Positions 1-10,204 of a DNA stretch of 64,000 nt are shown one piece after another. Location of the stretch: contig NZ_LMIV01000001.1 of the NCBI RefSeq assembly GCF_001428865.1, forward strand, positions 1,609,996 through 1,673,995, in the 5' to 3' direction. The position numbers and the translations under genes were made by a program. Every line of letters starts with the position of its first letter. The stretch's first letter is position 1. Origin of the DNA: Sphingomonas sp. Root241 (GTDB lineage Bacteria; Pseudomonadota; Alphaproteobacteria; Sphingomonadales; Sphingomonadaceae). The notes under the pieces are model-generated. The model was not told the origin of the DNA. It did no database searches and was given only the letters and a program-made list of their open reading frames with translations.

Positions 1-431
1 CGGTCGAGGTCATAAACCGGGTTCGACTTGAGCACGACATGCTCGAGCACGACATCGTCCTGGATGATCGACACCGGCTGCGAGGCGCCGAGGTAGAAGT
101 CGATATTGCCGAGGCCGCGGATGTAGAAGCGTGGGAAGATGCGGCCCGTGGTGGTCTCGGCATAAAGGCCGGGAACGCGGCCGGCGAGCGCAAGCGTGTC
201 GTCACCCGCCGCCTGGAAGTCGCGGAGCGAATCGCCCTGCACTACTGCTACCGAAACCGGCACGTCGACCAGCCGCTCCTCACGGCGCTGCGCGGTGACG
301 ACGATGTCACCATTGTCGGCCTGCGCCTCAGGCGCGGTTGCGGTTTCCTGCGCGAAGGCAGTGCCGGCGTAGAGCCAGGCGGCAATGGCGGCGCTCGAAC
401 GAAGCGCGCGGCGGGCAGATACGAATTTCAT
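1..431 (-). CDS. TonB-dependent receptor, N-terminal part (cut by window edge)
   Basis: Reading leftward from an ATG at 431, the frame stays open to the window edge. It encodes a signal peptide (MKFVSARRALRSSAAIAAWL, then a cleavage-like AFAQ) followed by a TonB box-like DIVVTAQRREE and the start of a plug domain with the YIRGLGN and SIIQDDVVLE segments usual in outer-membrane TonB-dependent receptors. About 143 residues are visible of an expected 700-1000. The substrate cannot be told from this part. The region 432-638 upstream holds its promoter and a Pho-box-like direct repeat (553-575). The family call is secure; the substrate is unknown. Confidence 0.9.
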   Translation of the reverse strand, partial: MKFVSARRALRSSAAIAAWLYAGTAFAQETATAPEAQADNGDIVVTAQRREERLVDVPVSVAVVQGDSLRDFQAAGDDTLALAGRVPGLYAETTTGRIFPRFYIRGLGNIDFYLGASQPVSIIQDDVVLEHVVLKSNPVYDLD

Positions 432-552
432 CGGTTCCCCAATCTTCTTTTCTTGGTTTCGCGGACGCACGCAGCCATCGCCCCGCACGCATGGTGCGCG
501 GGACGGCTGGTGTTCGCGAAAGGGCTTGTTCCCTGAGCGGGCGGCTAGGCGT

Positions 553-575
553 GGATTGTGATCGGATTGTGACAG
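553..575 (-). promoter_or_regulatory. Direct repeat resembling a Pho box, upstream of the receptor
   Basis: On the + strand GGATTGTGA occurs twice (553-561 and 564-572), an 11-bp period. Read on the minus strand, the direction of the receptor gene, this gives CTGTCAC-AATC-CGATCAC, close to the two 7-bp CTGTCAT units at 11-bp spacing bound by PhoB. The second unit matches only partly. It lies about 125 bp before the receptor start. Regulation by phosphate is an inference. Confidence 0.35.
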
Positions 576-638
576 CCAGGCGCGGCTTGCCGCATCGCAA
601 GGTGCATAGTTTGCAAGTGAAGTCCGGAAAGAGCCCGG

Positions 639-1520
639 TCAGATCAGTCCAGCATGCGCCAGCGCGGCGTCGACCGCGACACGGCTCGCTTCGGAAGCCT
701 CGGTCATCGGGAGGCGGATCTCGCCCGGGAAACCGGGGCGGACCTTACCGAGCGCATATTTGACCGGGCCCGGCGAGGCATCGGTGAACATCGCGATATG
801 GAGCGGATAGAGCCGATCGTGGAATTCGAGCGCGCGGGCATTGTCGCCGGCGGCCCAGGCAGCCTGAAAGTCGGCACAGAGCCGCGGCGCGACATTGGCA
901 GTGACCGAGATGCAGCCCGTGCCCCCCATCGCGTTGAAAGCCAGCGCAGTCTCGTCATTGCCCGAGAGCTGGATGAAGCCGGCGCCGCAGCCGGCGCGCT
1001 GCTCGGAGACACGGCCGAGCTGGCCAGTGGCATCCTTGACTCCGATGAAACGTTCCGGGAACCCCCGGGCGATCCGCGCCATCGTCGCCGGCTGGATGTC
1101 GGTCACCGTGCGGCCAGGGACGTTGTAGAGCACGATCGGCAGGTCGGTCGCTTGCGCCACCGCCTCGAAATGGCGGAAAATGCCTTCCTGGCTCGGGCGG
1201 TTATAATAAGGCGGCACCATCAGCACTGCGTCGGCGCCCGAAGCCCTGGCGGCGTGGACGTTGGCGATCGCCACCCGCGTATCGTTCGAGCCGGCCCCGG
1301 CGAGCACGGGCACCCTGCCCTTCGCCTGATCGGCGCAGACGCGCACGACTTCGAAATGCTCGTCCTTGGTCAGCGTCGCAGCTTCGCCGGTGGTGCCGCA
1401 CGGGACCAGGGCCGCCGAACCTTCGGCAATCTGCCATTCAACAAGATCGCGGTAATCTTGCTCGGCAAAGGCGCCGTTACGGAACGGCGTGACCAGTGCG
1501 GGAATCGACCCGGAGAACAT
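639..1520 (-). CDS. dapA: 4-hydroxy-tetrahydrodipicolinate synthase
   Basis: This 293-residue cytosolic enzyme condenses pyruvate with aspartate semialdehyde, the first committed step to diaminopimelate and lysine. The family features are all present: the GTTGE loop near residues 42-46, the catalytic tyrosine in YNVPGRT (Tyr132) and the Schiff-base lysine in GVKDATG (Lys162). Length matches the family. The ATG at 1520 gives the normal MFSGSIPALVTPF start. It is divergent from the lytic transglycosylase gene, with a 59-bp gap that must hold both promoters. Confidence 0.97.
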   Translation of the reverse strand: MFSGSIPALVTPFRNGAFAEQDYRDLVEWQIAEGSAALVPCGTTGEAATLTKDEHFEVVRVCADQAKGRVPVLAGAGSNDTRVAIANVHAARASGADAVLMVPPYYNRPSQEGIFRHFEAVAQATDLPIVLYNVPGRTVTDIQPATMARIARGFPERFIGVKDATGQLGRVSEQRAGCGAGFIQLSGNDETALAFNAMGGTGCISVTANVAPRLCADFQAAWAAGDNARALEFHDRLYPLHIAMFTDASPGPVKYALGKVRPGFPGEIRLPMTEASEASRVAVDAALAHAGLI

Positions 1521-1579
1521 GGCGTGAAAATCTTTCTTAAGTCCCGAGATCGGGACTGGCAGATAGTCGGCGATTCCGT

Positions 1580-3598
1580 ATGATGTCCAGCATGCTCGGG
1601 TCGTTTATCAAGAGCGCGGTGCTGCTCGCTGGAGTATCGGGGGTCGCGGTCTCGTCGCAGCTCTCGCAGGATCAAATCCGGTCGTTCGCGGGGGCGCTGC
1701 AAAATGCCGCCTCGCCGGCGCCCCCGGCATATGCCCAGTCGGATCCGCTTTCCTACGCATTGATCGAGTGGAAGCGGCTTCAGCAATCCGACAATTGGCC
1801 CTTTACCGATTATGCCAATTTCATGCTCGCGCATCCGGGCTGGCCGGGCGAGACCAGCCGGCGCGCGGCGGCCGAGACGGTGCTCGACAGCGGGAGCTAC
1901 GCACCCGCGCTGGTGACGCGCTTCTTCGAGCGCTTCCCCCCGCTGACGCCCGCCGGCCGCCTCCGTTTTGCCGAGGCGCTGGCGGCATCGGGTAAGCGCG
2001 CGGAAGCCAATGAGCAGGCCAGCCAGGCCTGGCGCTCGGGGACGATGCGGGCATCCGACGAGAGCAAGCTGATGTCCGGCTTCTTCCCGGCGCTGACGCC
2101 CGCGGATCACGACGCGCGGATGGACATGCTGCTGTGGAAGAACGCGACCAGCGCGGCCATGCGGCAGCTTGCCTTCGTGTCACCGTCGAAGCGGTCGATC
2201 TTCGAGGCGCGGATCGCCTTCCGCACCAAGGCGGCGGACGCGGCACTCAAGGGCGTGACGGCGTTGGACACTGGCCGCAGCGATCCCGGCTATATCGCCG
2301 ATCGCGCGCGCTGGCTGCGCGACACCGGCCAGAGCCCGGCGATGCGCTCGTACCTTGCGCAGCGCCCGCGGCTGACTTCGTACCCGGGCGATGCCGAGGC
2401 GTGGTATGAGGCGCTGCTGCTGGCGGCACGCGGTGCCTCGTCCGACAATCAGCACAGTCTTGCCTATCAGATCGCGAGCCAGGTCGACGACGCGTTCCCT
2501 TCGACCACCGTCATCGCCGAGCTGCCGCTGGGCGAACGCGACGATTATACCAGCCTTACCTGGCTCGCGGGCACGACTGCCTTCTACAATCTCGCCCGTC
2601 CGCGTGACGCGATCGGCATGTTCGAGCGCTATTCGCGCGGCTCGAAGACGCCGACCACCCAGTCCAAGGGATTATATTGGGCCGGGCGCGCCGCGGAGGC
2701 TGCGGGCGATCAGGTCGCGGCGCAGGACTATTTCACGCGGGCCGCAGGATTCTCCGATCTCTATTATGGTCAGCTCGCCGCCGAGCGGCTGGGCCGACCG
2801 CTGAAAGGGCCGCCGCCGCTCGATACGCGTGTGGCAGCCCCGGAGGCGCGCGATGCCTTCTATCGGCGCGAAACGGTGCGCGCGGCGCAATTGCTCGGGA
2901 CGATGGGCGACCGCGTGTCGCAGGGAATGTTCATCCGCCAGATCGCGCGCGATGCGACTACCGACAATGACCATGTGCTCTCGGCCGAGCTCAGCCGCAC
3001 GATCGGGCGGCCTGATCTGGGCGTGATGGTCGGACGCAGCGCGCTCGAGAACGGGCTGTCGGACTATACCGCCGCGGGATACCCCTCGGTGCGCGTGCCG
3101 GAATCGCAGCGCGATTACTGGACGATCGTCCACGCCATTGCGCGGCAGGAGAGCCAGTTCGATCGCGCGGCGGTGAGTCATGCCGGCGCGCGGGGCTTGA
3201 TGCAGCTCATGCCCGGCACCGCGGCGGAAACCGCTGGAAAGCTGGGGCTGAGCTACAACCGGGAGTCGCTCACCACCGACACCGATTACAACATCAAGCT
3301 CGGCTCGAGCTATTTCCAGCGCGTCTTCAGCCTCTATGGCAGTTATCCCCTGGCGGTGGCGGCGTACAATGCCGGGCCGGGCAACGTGAACAAATGGCTC
3401 CGCGCCAACGGCGATCCGCGGCTGCCGGGCGGCGACATGGTCAAGTGGATCGAGCAGATTCCGATCTTCGAGACCAAGAACTATGTCCAGCGCGTGCTCG
3501 AGAACGCCGTGGTCTATGACCTGATGAACCCCGAACATGCCCGCTCGCGCGGGCCGGCGAACATGAGCTGGTATCTCGGCAAGAGCCGGCCGGGCTGA
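1580..3598 (+). CDS. Soluble lytic murein transglycosylase (Slt family)
   Basis: The 672-residue protein has an N-terminal hydrophobic segment (LGSFIKSAVLLAGVSGVAVS) fitting periplasmic export, a long helical superhelix region as in Slt70, and a C-terminal SLT domain. The catalytic glutamate is in RQESQF (Glu524), followed by the typical GARGLMQLMPGTA and AVAAYNAGPGNV motifs. It should cleave the MurNAc-GlcNAc bond of peptidoglycan to 1,6-anhydro products. The start at 1580 is one of several in-frame ATGs (1580, 1583, 1592); no strong ribosome site decides between them. It is divergent from dapA. Confidence 0.93.
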   Translation: MMSSMLGSFIKSAVLLAGVSGVAVSSQLSQDQIRSFAGALQNAASPAPPAYAQSDPLSYALIEWKRLQQSDNWPFTDYANFMLAHPGWPGETSRRAAAETVLDSGSYAPALVTRFFERFPPLTPAGRLRFAEALAASGKRAEANEQASQAWRSGTMRASDESKLMSGFFPALTPADHDARMDMLLWKNATSAAMRQLAFVSPSKRSIFEARIAFRTKAADAALKGVTALDTGRSDPGYIADRARWLRDTGQSPAMRSYLAQRPRLTSYPGDAEAWYEALLLAARGASSDNQHSLAYQIASQVDDAFPSTTVIAELPLGERDDYTSLTWLAGTTAFYNLARPRDAIGMFERYSRGSKTPTTQSKGLYWAGRAAEAAGDQVAAQDYFTRAAGFSDLYYGQLAAERLGRPLKGPPPLDTRVAAPEARDAFYRRETVRAAQLLGTMGDRVSQGMFIRQIARDATTDNDHVLSAELSRTIGRPDLGVMVGRSALENGLSDYTAAGYPSVRVPESQRDYWTIVHAIARQESQFDRAAVSHAGARGLMQLMPGTAAETAGKLGLSYNRESLTTDTDYNIKLGSSYFQRVFSLYGSYPLAVAAYNAGPGNVNKWLRANGDPRLPGGDMVKWIEQIPIFETKNYVQRVLENAVVYDLMNPEHARSRGPANMSWYLGKSRPG

Positions 3599-3609
3599 TG
3601 GCGTATGCC

Positions 3610-3689
3610 GTCATCCCGGCGAACGCCGGGATCGCATGCCGCCAGCGTGTGCTTCGATCGCACGAGACCCCGGCGTTCGCCGGGGTGAC
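3610..3689. repeat. Paired REP-like inverted repeat
   Basis: Two 23-bp units face each other between slt and greB. The left one (3610-3632) begins GTCATCCCGGCGAACGCCGG and the right one (3667-3689) is nearly its reverse complement. Each unit is itself a near palindrome. The pair could form a long stem on the slt transcript and act as a terminator or 3' end stabiliser. It resembles dispersed palindromic elements of alphaproteobacteria. Confidence 0.7.
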
Positions 3690-3695
3690 GAGTAA

Positions 3696-4175
3696 ATGAT
3701 GGACCGCCCCAACTACATCACCCCTGCCGGATATGCGGCGCTCAAGGCCGAATATGACACCCTTTTCGCCGGCGAGCGCCCCAAGCTGGTGGAGACGATC
3801 TCCTGGGCCGCGGGCAACGGCGACCGCTCCGAGAACGGCGACTATATCTACGGCCGAAAGCGGCTGCGCGAGATCGACCGGCGGCTGGGCTTCCTGTCGA
3901 GACGCATGAAGGCGGCGAAGGTCGTCGATCCGGCACGGCAGGAGGATCGCAGCCGGGTGTTCTTCGGCGCGACGGTGACGATCGCCGACGAGGACGACAA
4001 CCGCCGCGAACTGACTTTGGTGGGCGACGACGAAACCGACGCCGGCAAAGGGCTGATCGGATGGAATGCACCCCTGGCGTGGGCATTGCGCGGCGCCGCG
4101 GTGGGCGATCTCAGGCGCGTCACCTTGCCCGGCGGAGAGCGCGAATATGAAGTGATTGCTGTAACTTACCCCTGA
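3696..4175 (+). CDS. greB: Transcription elongation factor GreB
   Basis: The 159-residue protein matches the GreA/GreB family: an N-terminal coiled coil to about residue 75 with the WAAGNGDRSENGDY tip segment, whose acidic residues stimulate transcript cleavage by backtracked RNA polymerase, and a C-terminal FKBP-like domain. Two traits favour GreB over GreA: the YGRKRLREIDRRL helix and the SRVFFGATVTI segment, both very close to E. coli GreB. Two tandem ATGs (3696, 3699) are possible starts. The REP-like pair precedes it directly, so its promoter must be short or lie in slt. Confidence 0.93.
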   Translation: MMDRPNYITPAGYAALKAEYDTLFAGERPKLVETISWAAGNGDRSENGDYIYGRKRLREIDRRLGFLSRRMKAAKVVDPARQEDRSRVFFGATVTIADEDDNRRELTLVGDDETDAGKGLIGWNAPLAWALRGAAVGDLRRVTLPGGEREYEVIAVTYP

Positions 4176-4284
4176 AGCGTGCCCCGGATGCGGTGAACCG
4201 AATCGTCGCTCCGCTTGGTTCTCGATGGTCCGTGCTAGACAGGCGACGAGACCCGCATTCGGGTCCGGGTTCAGCGTGGGGATT

Positions 4285-4563
4285 ATGGTAACACAGCGTA
4301 TTCTGGTTTCCGGCCGCGTCCAGGGCGTCGGCTATCGCGACTGGGTGGTGCGCACGGCGCAACGCACCGGCCTTACCGGGTGGGTGCGCAACGTCAGGGA
4401 TGGACGCGTCGAGATCCTCGTTTCCGGCGACGACGACACCGTCGCCAAATTGATCGAGGGATGCCGCGAAGGCACGCCGCTAGCGCGGGTCGAGAATGTC
4501 GAGGCCTATTCCGCCGAGGGCGAGAAACAGGCCAAGGGCTTCACCAAACGCTTCACCGCCTGA
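4285..4563 (+). CDS. Acylphosphatase
   Basis: This 92-residue protein has the complete acylphosphatase fold signature: VSGRVQGVGYRDWV near the N-terminus, carrying the phosphate-binding loop and catalytic arginine, and GWVRNVRDGRVEI with the catalytic asparagine. It should hydrolyse carboxyl-phosphate bonds such as acetyl phosphate or 1,3-bisphosphoglycerate. The ATG at 4285 gives the expected compact length. An in-frame start at 4225 would add 20 residues unlike the family and is rejected. Confidence 0.93.
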   Translation: MVTQRILVSGRVQGVGYRDWVVRTAQRTGLTGWVRNVRDGRVEILVSGDDDTVAKLIEGCREGTPLARVENVEAYSAEGEKQAKGFTKRFTA

Positions 4564-4614
4564 CGCGGGAACAGCCGCCCTGCCCCGGCATTGTCCGGAG
4601 TGAGGAGATGGCAG

Positions 4615-4851
4615 ATGGAAAATCCCCGCACCGAGGCCGCGCGCGCCAATGACGACAGCGACCTGATCGACGATACGGAAGGCAGCGCTGGCCAGGCGAC
4701 CAGCAGCGGCGGCAACCTGGCGCGCGACGTGGCGAGCCGGGCCGAGGAAGCGCTGATCACCGACTCCGCCGGCGTGACACGCGTCACCAAGCAGGACGAC
4801 ATCGAGCACGGTACGGAGGTTCGTCCCGCTCGCGCCCGTGCAGCCGACTGA
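4615..4851 (+). CDS. Small acidic hypothetical protein
   Basis: This 78-residue, very hydrophilic protein starts at 4615 behind a GAGGAG-like ribosome site. It is rich in Asp, Glu, Ala and Ser with no hydrophobic core, no cysteine and no signal peptide, so it is probably disordered or a small soluble stress-type protein. It lies in the same direction as acylphosphatase and DoxX. I do not recognise a named family. Support comes from the ribosome site and the fit in the gap; the call is moderate. Confidence 0.55.
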   Translation: MENPRTEAARANDDSDLIDDTEGSAGQATSSGGNLARDVASRAEEALITDSAGVTRVTKQDDIEHGTEVRPARARAAD

Positions 4852-4957
4852 CGCGGAAACGCAGGGTTTCGCTGGCACCGGTTGATTCGGCGGCGCGGGC
4901 ATGAAAGGTTCCGCTTGTGAAACGGCGCGATCGAGCGTCGTCAACAGGAGGAACGCA

Positions 4958-5344
4958 ATGCCCATTCCCGCAAGCTGGTCCGGCCCTTTGCTGAGCGTGC
5001 TTCGCATCGCCGCGGCGCTGTCTTTCCTGCATCACGGCACGTCGAAATTCTTCGGGCTCCCGCCCTTCCCGATGCCGGCACCGCTGCCGCCGATGCTGCT
5101 CGCGGCGGGCACGATCGAGCTGGTGGGCGGCGCGCTGCTGCTGGTAGGCTTCTTCACCCGGCCAGCGGCGTTCATCGCATCGGGCATGTGCGCGGTGGCC
5201 TATTTCATGGCGCATGCGCCCAAGAGCCTATACCCGTCGGTGAACGGCGGTGAGGCCGCTCTGCTCTACGCCTTCATCTTCCTCTATATCGCCGCAGCCG
5301 GCGCTGGCCCGTGGAGCATCGACGCGGCGCGCAGCCGGGCTTGA
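4958..5344 (+). CDS. DoxX family membrane protein
   Basis: The 128-residue protein has four predicted membrane helices and the family's LRIAAALSFLHHGTSKFFG opening, followed by the ELVGGALLLVGFFTRPAAF segment typical of DoxX proteins. The ATG at 4958 follows a good AGGAGG site and gives the usual N-terminus. DoxX proteins are inner-membrane proteins linked to redox and sulfur stress in some bacteria; the exact function here is unknown. It is convergent with the metalloprotease-like gene, the two stops lying about 4 bp apart. Confidence 0.9.
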   Translation: MPIPASWSGPLLSVLRIAAALSFLHHGTSKFFGLPPFPMPAPLPPMLLAAGTIELVGGALLLVGFFTRPAAFIASGMCAVAYFMAHAPKSLYPSVNGGEAALLYAFIFLYIAAAGAGPWSIDAARSRA

Positions 5345-5348
5345 TCGT

Positions 5349-6266
5349 TCAGCTGCAGGCGGCGAGCTCCGCCATCGCCTCCTGCAGCAGCGGCCTGACC
5401 TTGGCAGGCGGCATCTTCGCCAGCGCCGCCAGGTTATGCTTGGTGCCGATCGTCGCGACGAGACGATAGCCGAGATAATAGCCGAAGCGCGGCGGATATG
5501 GCGCGATTGCACTCGCGCCACCCGTGAAGAAGGCGCGGATATCGGTCTCGTCCTTCGATGCAAACTTGCCACGGGTGAAGCAGACCACTTCGGCCAGCTT
5601 CGGCTCGATCTCGGGTCGGATCGGCCGCGGCTGATTGAGCAGCAGGCCGGCGTCGTCCGCCGACGGGTTCATCTGCGCAGCGGCATGGACAGCGAGCCCC
5701 TCTATCCAGAGACTGCACCAGAGTTCGCCGCAATCGGGAAAATATTGACCGTGATAGATGTGGAAGAGCTCGTGATCGAAGAACGGCCCGATCGTCTTCT
5801 CGTCATGGATGCGCGCGATCACATCGGCGCCGAACACCATCACCTCCTTGCCGCGCAGCGTACGCCCACCCCCATCCATCTCGCCGAGCGAATGGACGAG
5901 GTAGATAGGCACCGAAGGGCGGAAGTCGGGAAACGTGTCACGGAAATGCGCGGTGCCGGCGACATAGGCGCGGCCGAACGCGGCGGCCGCAACGAGATAT
6001 TTGTCGCGAAGCGCCGGATATTCGTTGAGCGCCTTGGCCACGCGCGCATCGTATCGGGCGTCGTCCAGCCCGTTGCGGGGTTCATAGAAGCCGGGAAGGA
6101 GCGCGTTGAAGCGCGCGCGGAACAGCTTCACGCGCTCTGCCCCGGGCAGGGCCGCAGTCTCGCGCGCGAAACGATCGAATTCGTCGGTGAAGGACCGGAA
6201 CGAGGGCTGCGCCACTGCAGGTGCGGCGACGACGAGCGTCAGCGCAGCGAACAGCTCCCGTATCAT
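5349..6266 (-). CDS. Secreted zinc-metallopeptidase-like protein (HExxH)
   Basis: The 305-residue product begins with a signal peptide (MIRELFAALTLVVAAPAVAQ) and carries HELFHIYH, a HExxH zinc site at residues 165-169, followed by GLAVHAAAQ, where a third ligand or structural residue could lie. This suggests a periplasmic gluzincin-like peptidase of the DUF2268-like kind; activity is inferred. The start at 6266 is chosen because its ATG overlaps the TGA of the DUF3108-like gene (ATGA), showing translational coupling; an upstream ATG at 6281 is less likely. Confidence 0.7.
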   Translation of the reverse strand: MIRELFAALTLVVAAPAVAQPSFRSFTDEFDRFARETAALPGAERVKLFRARFNALLPGFYEPRNGLDDARYDARVAKALNEYPALRDKYLVAAAAFGRAYVAGTAHFRDTFPDFRPSVPIYLVHSLGEMDGGGRTLRGKEVMVFGADVIARIHDEKTIGPFFDHELFHIYHGQYFPDCGELWCSLWIEGLAVHAAAQMNPSADDAGLLLNQPRPIRPEIEPKLAEVVCFTRGKFASKDETDIRAFFTGGASAIAPYPPRFGYYLGYRLVATIGTKHNLAALAKMPPAKVRPLLQEAMAELAACS

Positions 6267-6910
6267 CGGATGCCGCTGCAATCGCCGCCGAGCCGCTGGG
6301 CGAAGCCGCCGCCTGCATAACCGAGCTCGGCGTTATCGGCCTTGCCGATGAAGTAGCGGATCTTGCGCTGGCCGTCGGGGCTGGCCTCGACCACCCAGGC
6401 GTCGCGCTCTCCCATTTTTTCGCTGCCGACCACGTCGAGGCTGAAGCGGCCGAAGCCCTTGTCATATTGATAGAAGGGCAGTTCGAAATGCGCGCCCTCG
6501 GCGAGCGGCAGCGCGGCGAAGGTCAGGCCCCAGAGATTGCCGTCCCAGACGGGACCGGCCAGCGGGGTCTCGACAGGCGCGGCGCCGGGGCGCGTGGTGA
6601 CCAGCTTGCCGAGCCCATAAGCGACGCGAACATGCTCCACACCCGCCTTGCGGCTATCGAAGGCGAGCGGTGCCAGATCCCTTTGCCGCAGCACGAAATG
6701 GTCTCGCAGATCGAACTTGTCGCCGACCCGCTGGTGAATGACGATATCCCATGCCGGCGCACCGTCGGCATCGGTTGCCTTCACGGTCTGGAGTGTGGCG
6801 CCCATCACCGTCTCGCCGCGGGCGATGGCATAGCAGACGGAGCCGGGCTGGAGACGGGTACCGTCGACAGCGGGGAGCGCGGCCTGTGCCGCCAGTGCGA
6901 GAAAAAGCAT
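6263..6910 (-). CDS. DUF3108-like secreted protein
   Basis: A 215-residue exported protein with a short signal peptide (MLFLALAAQAALPAVDG) and an all-beta body with repeated W/F-rich strands (GNLWGLTFAALPL, FSLDVVGSE, RKIRYFIGKAD). The pattern resembles DUF3108 periplasmic or outer-membrane proteins of unknown function. It is the first gene of a two-gene leftward operon; its stop overlaps the start of the HExxH protein. The pairing suggests a joint periplasmic task, but no function is known. Confidence 0.65.
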   Translation of the reverse strand: MLFLALAAQAALPAVDGTRLQPGSVCYAIARGETVMGATLQTVKATDADGAPAWDIVIHQRVGDKFDLRDHFVLRQRDLAPLAFDSRKAGVEHVRVAYGLGKLVTTRPGAAPVETPLAGPVWDGNLWGLTFAALPLAEGAHFELPFYQYDKGFGRFSLDVVGSEKMGERDAWVVEASPDGQRKIRYFIGKADNAELGYAGGGFAQRLGGDCSGIR

Positions 6911-6951
6911 GCCGTCAGTCTAGCCGCATGGGCGGCCCCGTCCAGCGTGTT

Positions 6952-7416
6952 TTATTCAGCTAATGCACCTTCCAACCGCTTGCGTTGGATCACCACTTCG
7001 ATGCCATGCGCATCCACTTCGAAGCCAGCGACGTGGAAGCCGTGGCGCAGATTGAGCCGGATCATCGGATTGTTGGCGGCGCGGGTGCGCGTTTCGACGA
7101 AGCTGTAGCCAAGGGCCGCGGCATGCGCGTGCTGGCGCTCCATCAACTCCGAAGCGACGCCCTGCCCGCGCAGCCGAGAATGGACGCCGCCGAGCCATGA
7201 ATAGAGTAACGCGTCGCCGCGACGATAGCCGAGCTTGAACCCGGCCCATTCGCCATCCTCGATCGCAAGCCAGAGATCGGGATCGGCGATATGGGGCAAC
7301 CGGGCGAGCAGATAGGTGGAGTCGAATTCGGCGAAAACGGCCTTGCAGAGCGCGAGCAGCGGATCGGCGGCGGCGGCGATCGGCCCGGTCCAGCGCTGAT
7401 ATTCAATGTCTGACAT
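6952..7416 (-). CDS. GNAT family N-acetyltransferase
   Basis: The 154-residue protein has the GNAT fold: the acetyl-CoA pyrophosphate-binding stretch near GVHSRLRGQGVASELME (R/Q-x-x-G-x-G/A type), followed by the ETRTRAANNPMIRLNLRHGFHVAGFE segment with the conserved asparagine and N-x-x-x-x-L-Y/H-x-x-x-GF signature. The substrate is unknown. The gene start region overlaps the 5' leader of the divergent gene at 7499, so a shared promoter region lies around 7417-7498. Confidence 0.87.
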   Translation of the reverse strand: MSDIEYQRWTGPIAAAADPLLALCKAVFAEFDSTYLLARLPHIADPDLWLAIEDGEWAGFKLGYRRGDALLYSWLGGVHSRLRGQGVASELMERQHAHAAALGYSFVETRTRAANNPMIRLNLRHGFHVAGFEVDAHGIEVVIQRKRLEGALAE

Positions 7417-7498
7417 ATCGGCTCGTTACACGAGCGCGCGGCAGGAACGAAAGTCAGTGCGTCTTCGAACCACGTATCGTCTCCTACCACCACCGTCT

Positions 7499-8311
7499 AT
7501 GAATCAGGTCATGAGGCATTTTCTCGCGCTGTCCGTAATCCTGTTTGCCGGCATCGGCACTGCCGGCGCCCAGGAATTGCGGCCGCTCTGCCCCGACCGG
7601 CCGGGGCTGGGCACGCCAGCCTGCTCGGTGGACCGCGGTCATATCGTGACCGAATTGGGCAGCGTCGACTGGTCGCTCGAACAGGACGGCACCGAACGCA
7701 TCGACAGCTGGACGCTGGGCAACGTACTGCTCCGCTACGGCGTGACCGACGATCTGGAGGTCCAGGCCGGCTGGACCGCGTTGGGCTCGGTTCGCACCCT
7801 CGACAGGGTCACCGGCTCGATCGCGCACAGCTCCGGCACCGGCGACATCATGCTCGCGCTACGGCGCAACCTCTCCCATCCGGACGGATCAGGCTTCTCG
7901 GCGGCGGTCATGCCTTATGCCACGCTTCCCGCCGGCGGCGCCGCGATCGGCGCGGGAGACTGGGCCGCGGGACTGATCGTGCCCGTTAGCTACAGCTTGA
8001 ACGACACCTTCGGCATCGCGCTGACGCCCGAAATCGACGCGGCTGTCGACGAAGACCGGCGCGGGCGGCACTTCGCTTATGGCAGCGTGATCGGGCTGAG
8101 CGCCGCGCTGACCAAGTCGATAAGCAGCGCGCTCGAAATCGAGGCGGTGCGCGACGAGGATCCGTCGGGCAGTTCGACCGAAGAGCTGGCAGGCCTGTCC
8201 TTCGCTTGGCAGCCGCAGAACGACCTGCAGTTCGATGCCGGCGCGGTCGCCGGGCTGAACAAGGCGAGCCCCGATGTCGAACTCTACGTAGGGATCGCGC
8301 GGCGCTTCTAA
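7499..8311 (+). CDS. Outer-membrane transporter-like protein
   Basis: A 270-residue exported protein with a signal peptide (MRHFLALSVILFAGIGTAGAQE) and a body of alternating beta strands ending in YVGIARRF, the C-terminal aromatic signature of outer-membrane beta barrels. Its opening RPLCPDRPGLGTPACSVDRGHIVTE resembles the transporter / phenol-degradation MetA-like family, whose role is poorly known. Starts at 7499 and 7511 are both possible. A 15-bp hairpin follows the stop. Confidence 0.75.
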   Translation: MNQVMRHFLALSVILFAGIGTAGAQELRPLCPDRPGLGTPACSVDRGHIVTELGSVDWSLEQDGTERIDSWTLGNVLLRYGVTDDLEVQAGWTALGSVRTLDRVTGSIAHSSGTGDIMLALRRNLSHPDGSGFSAAVMPYATLPAGGAAIGAGDWAAGLIVPVSYSLNDTFGIALTPEIDAAVDEDRRGRHFAYGSVIGLSAALTKSISSALEIEAVRDEDPSGSSTEELAGLSFAWQPQNDLQFDAGAVAGLNKASPDVELYVGIARRF

Positions 8312-8333
8312 GTTCGTGCCGACGGAAAATCTC

Positions 8334-8366
8334 GACGCGCTCTTCCCCGCGGGGGAAGAGCGCGTC
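8334..8366. terminator. Bidirectional terminator hairpin
   Basis: A perfect 15-bp stem (8334-8348 with 8352-8366) around a GCG loop lies between the convergent stops at 8311 and 8373. The arms read GACGCGCTCTTCCCC and its complement. It has no long T-run, but position and stability fit a shared terminator for both genes. Confidence 0.8.
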
Positions 8367-8372
8367 AGGCGA

Positions 8373-10052
<1,680 letters not shown>

Positions 10053-10204
10053 GATAGGGTCTCCGATGGGTATCTGGGAAATGCTGGAAGTTTGGCGGCG
10101 ATGTAGCGATCGAAGCGCCAAATGGCAACGCGGCCGCGATGGAAACAAAAAGGAAACACGCGAACCATTGGCAAACGTTACGGGGGTGGCTAGCAACGCA
10201 TCCC

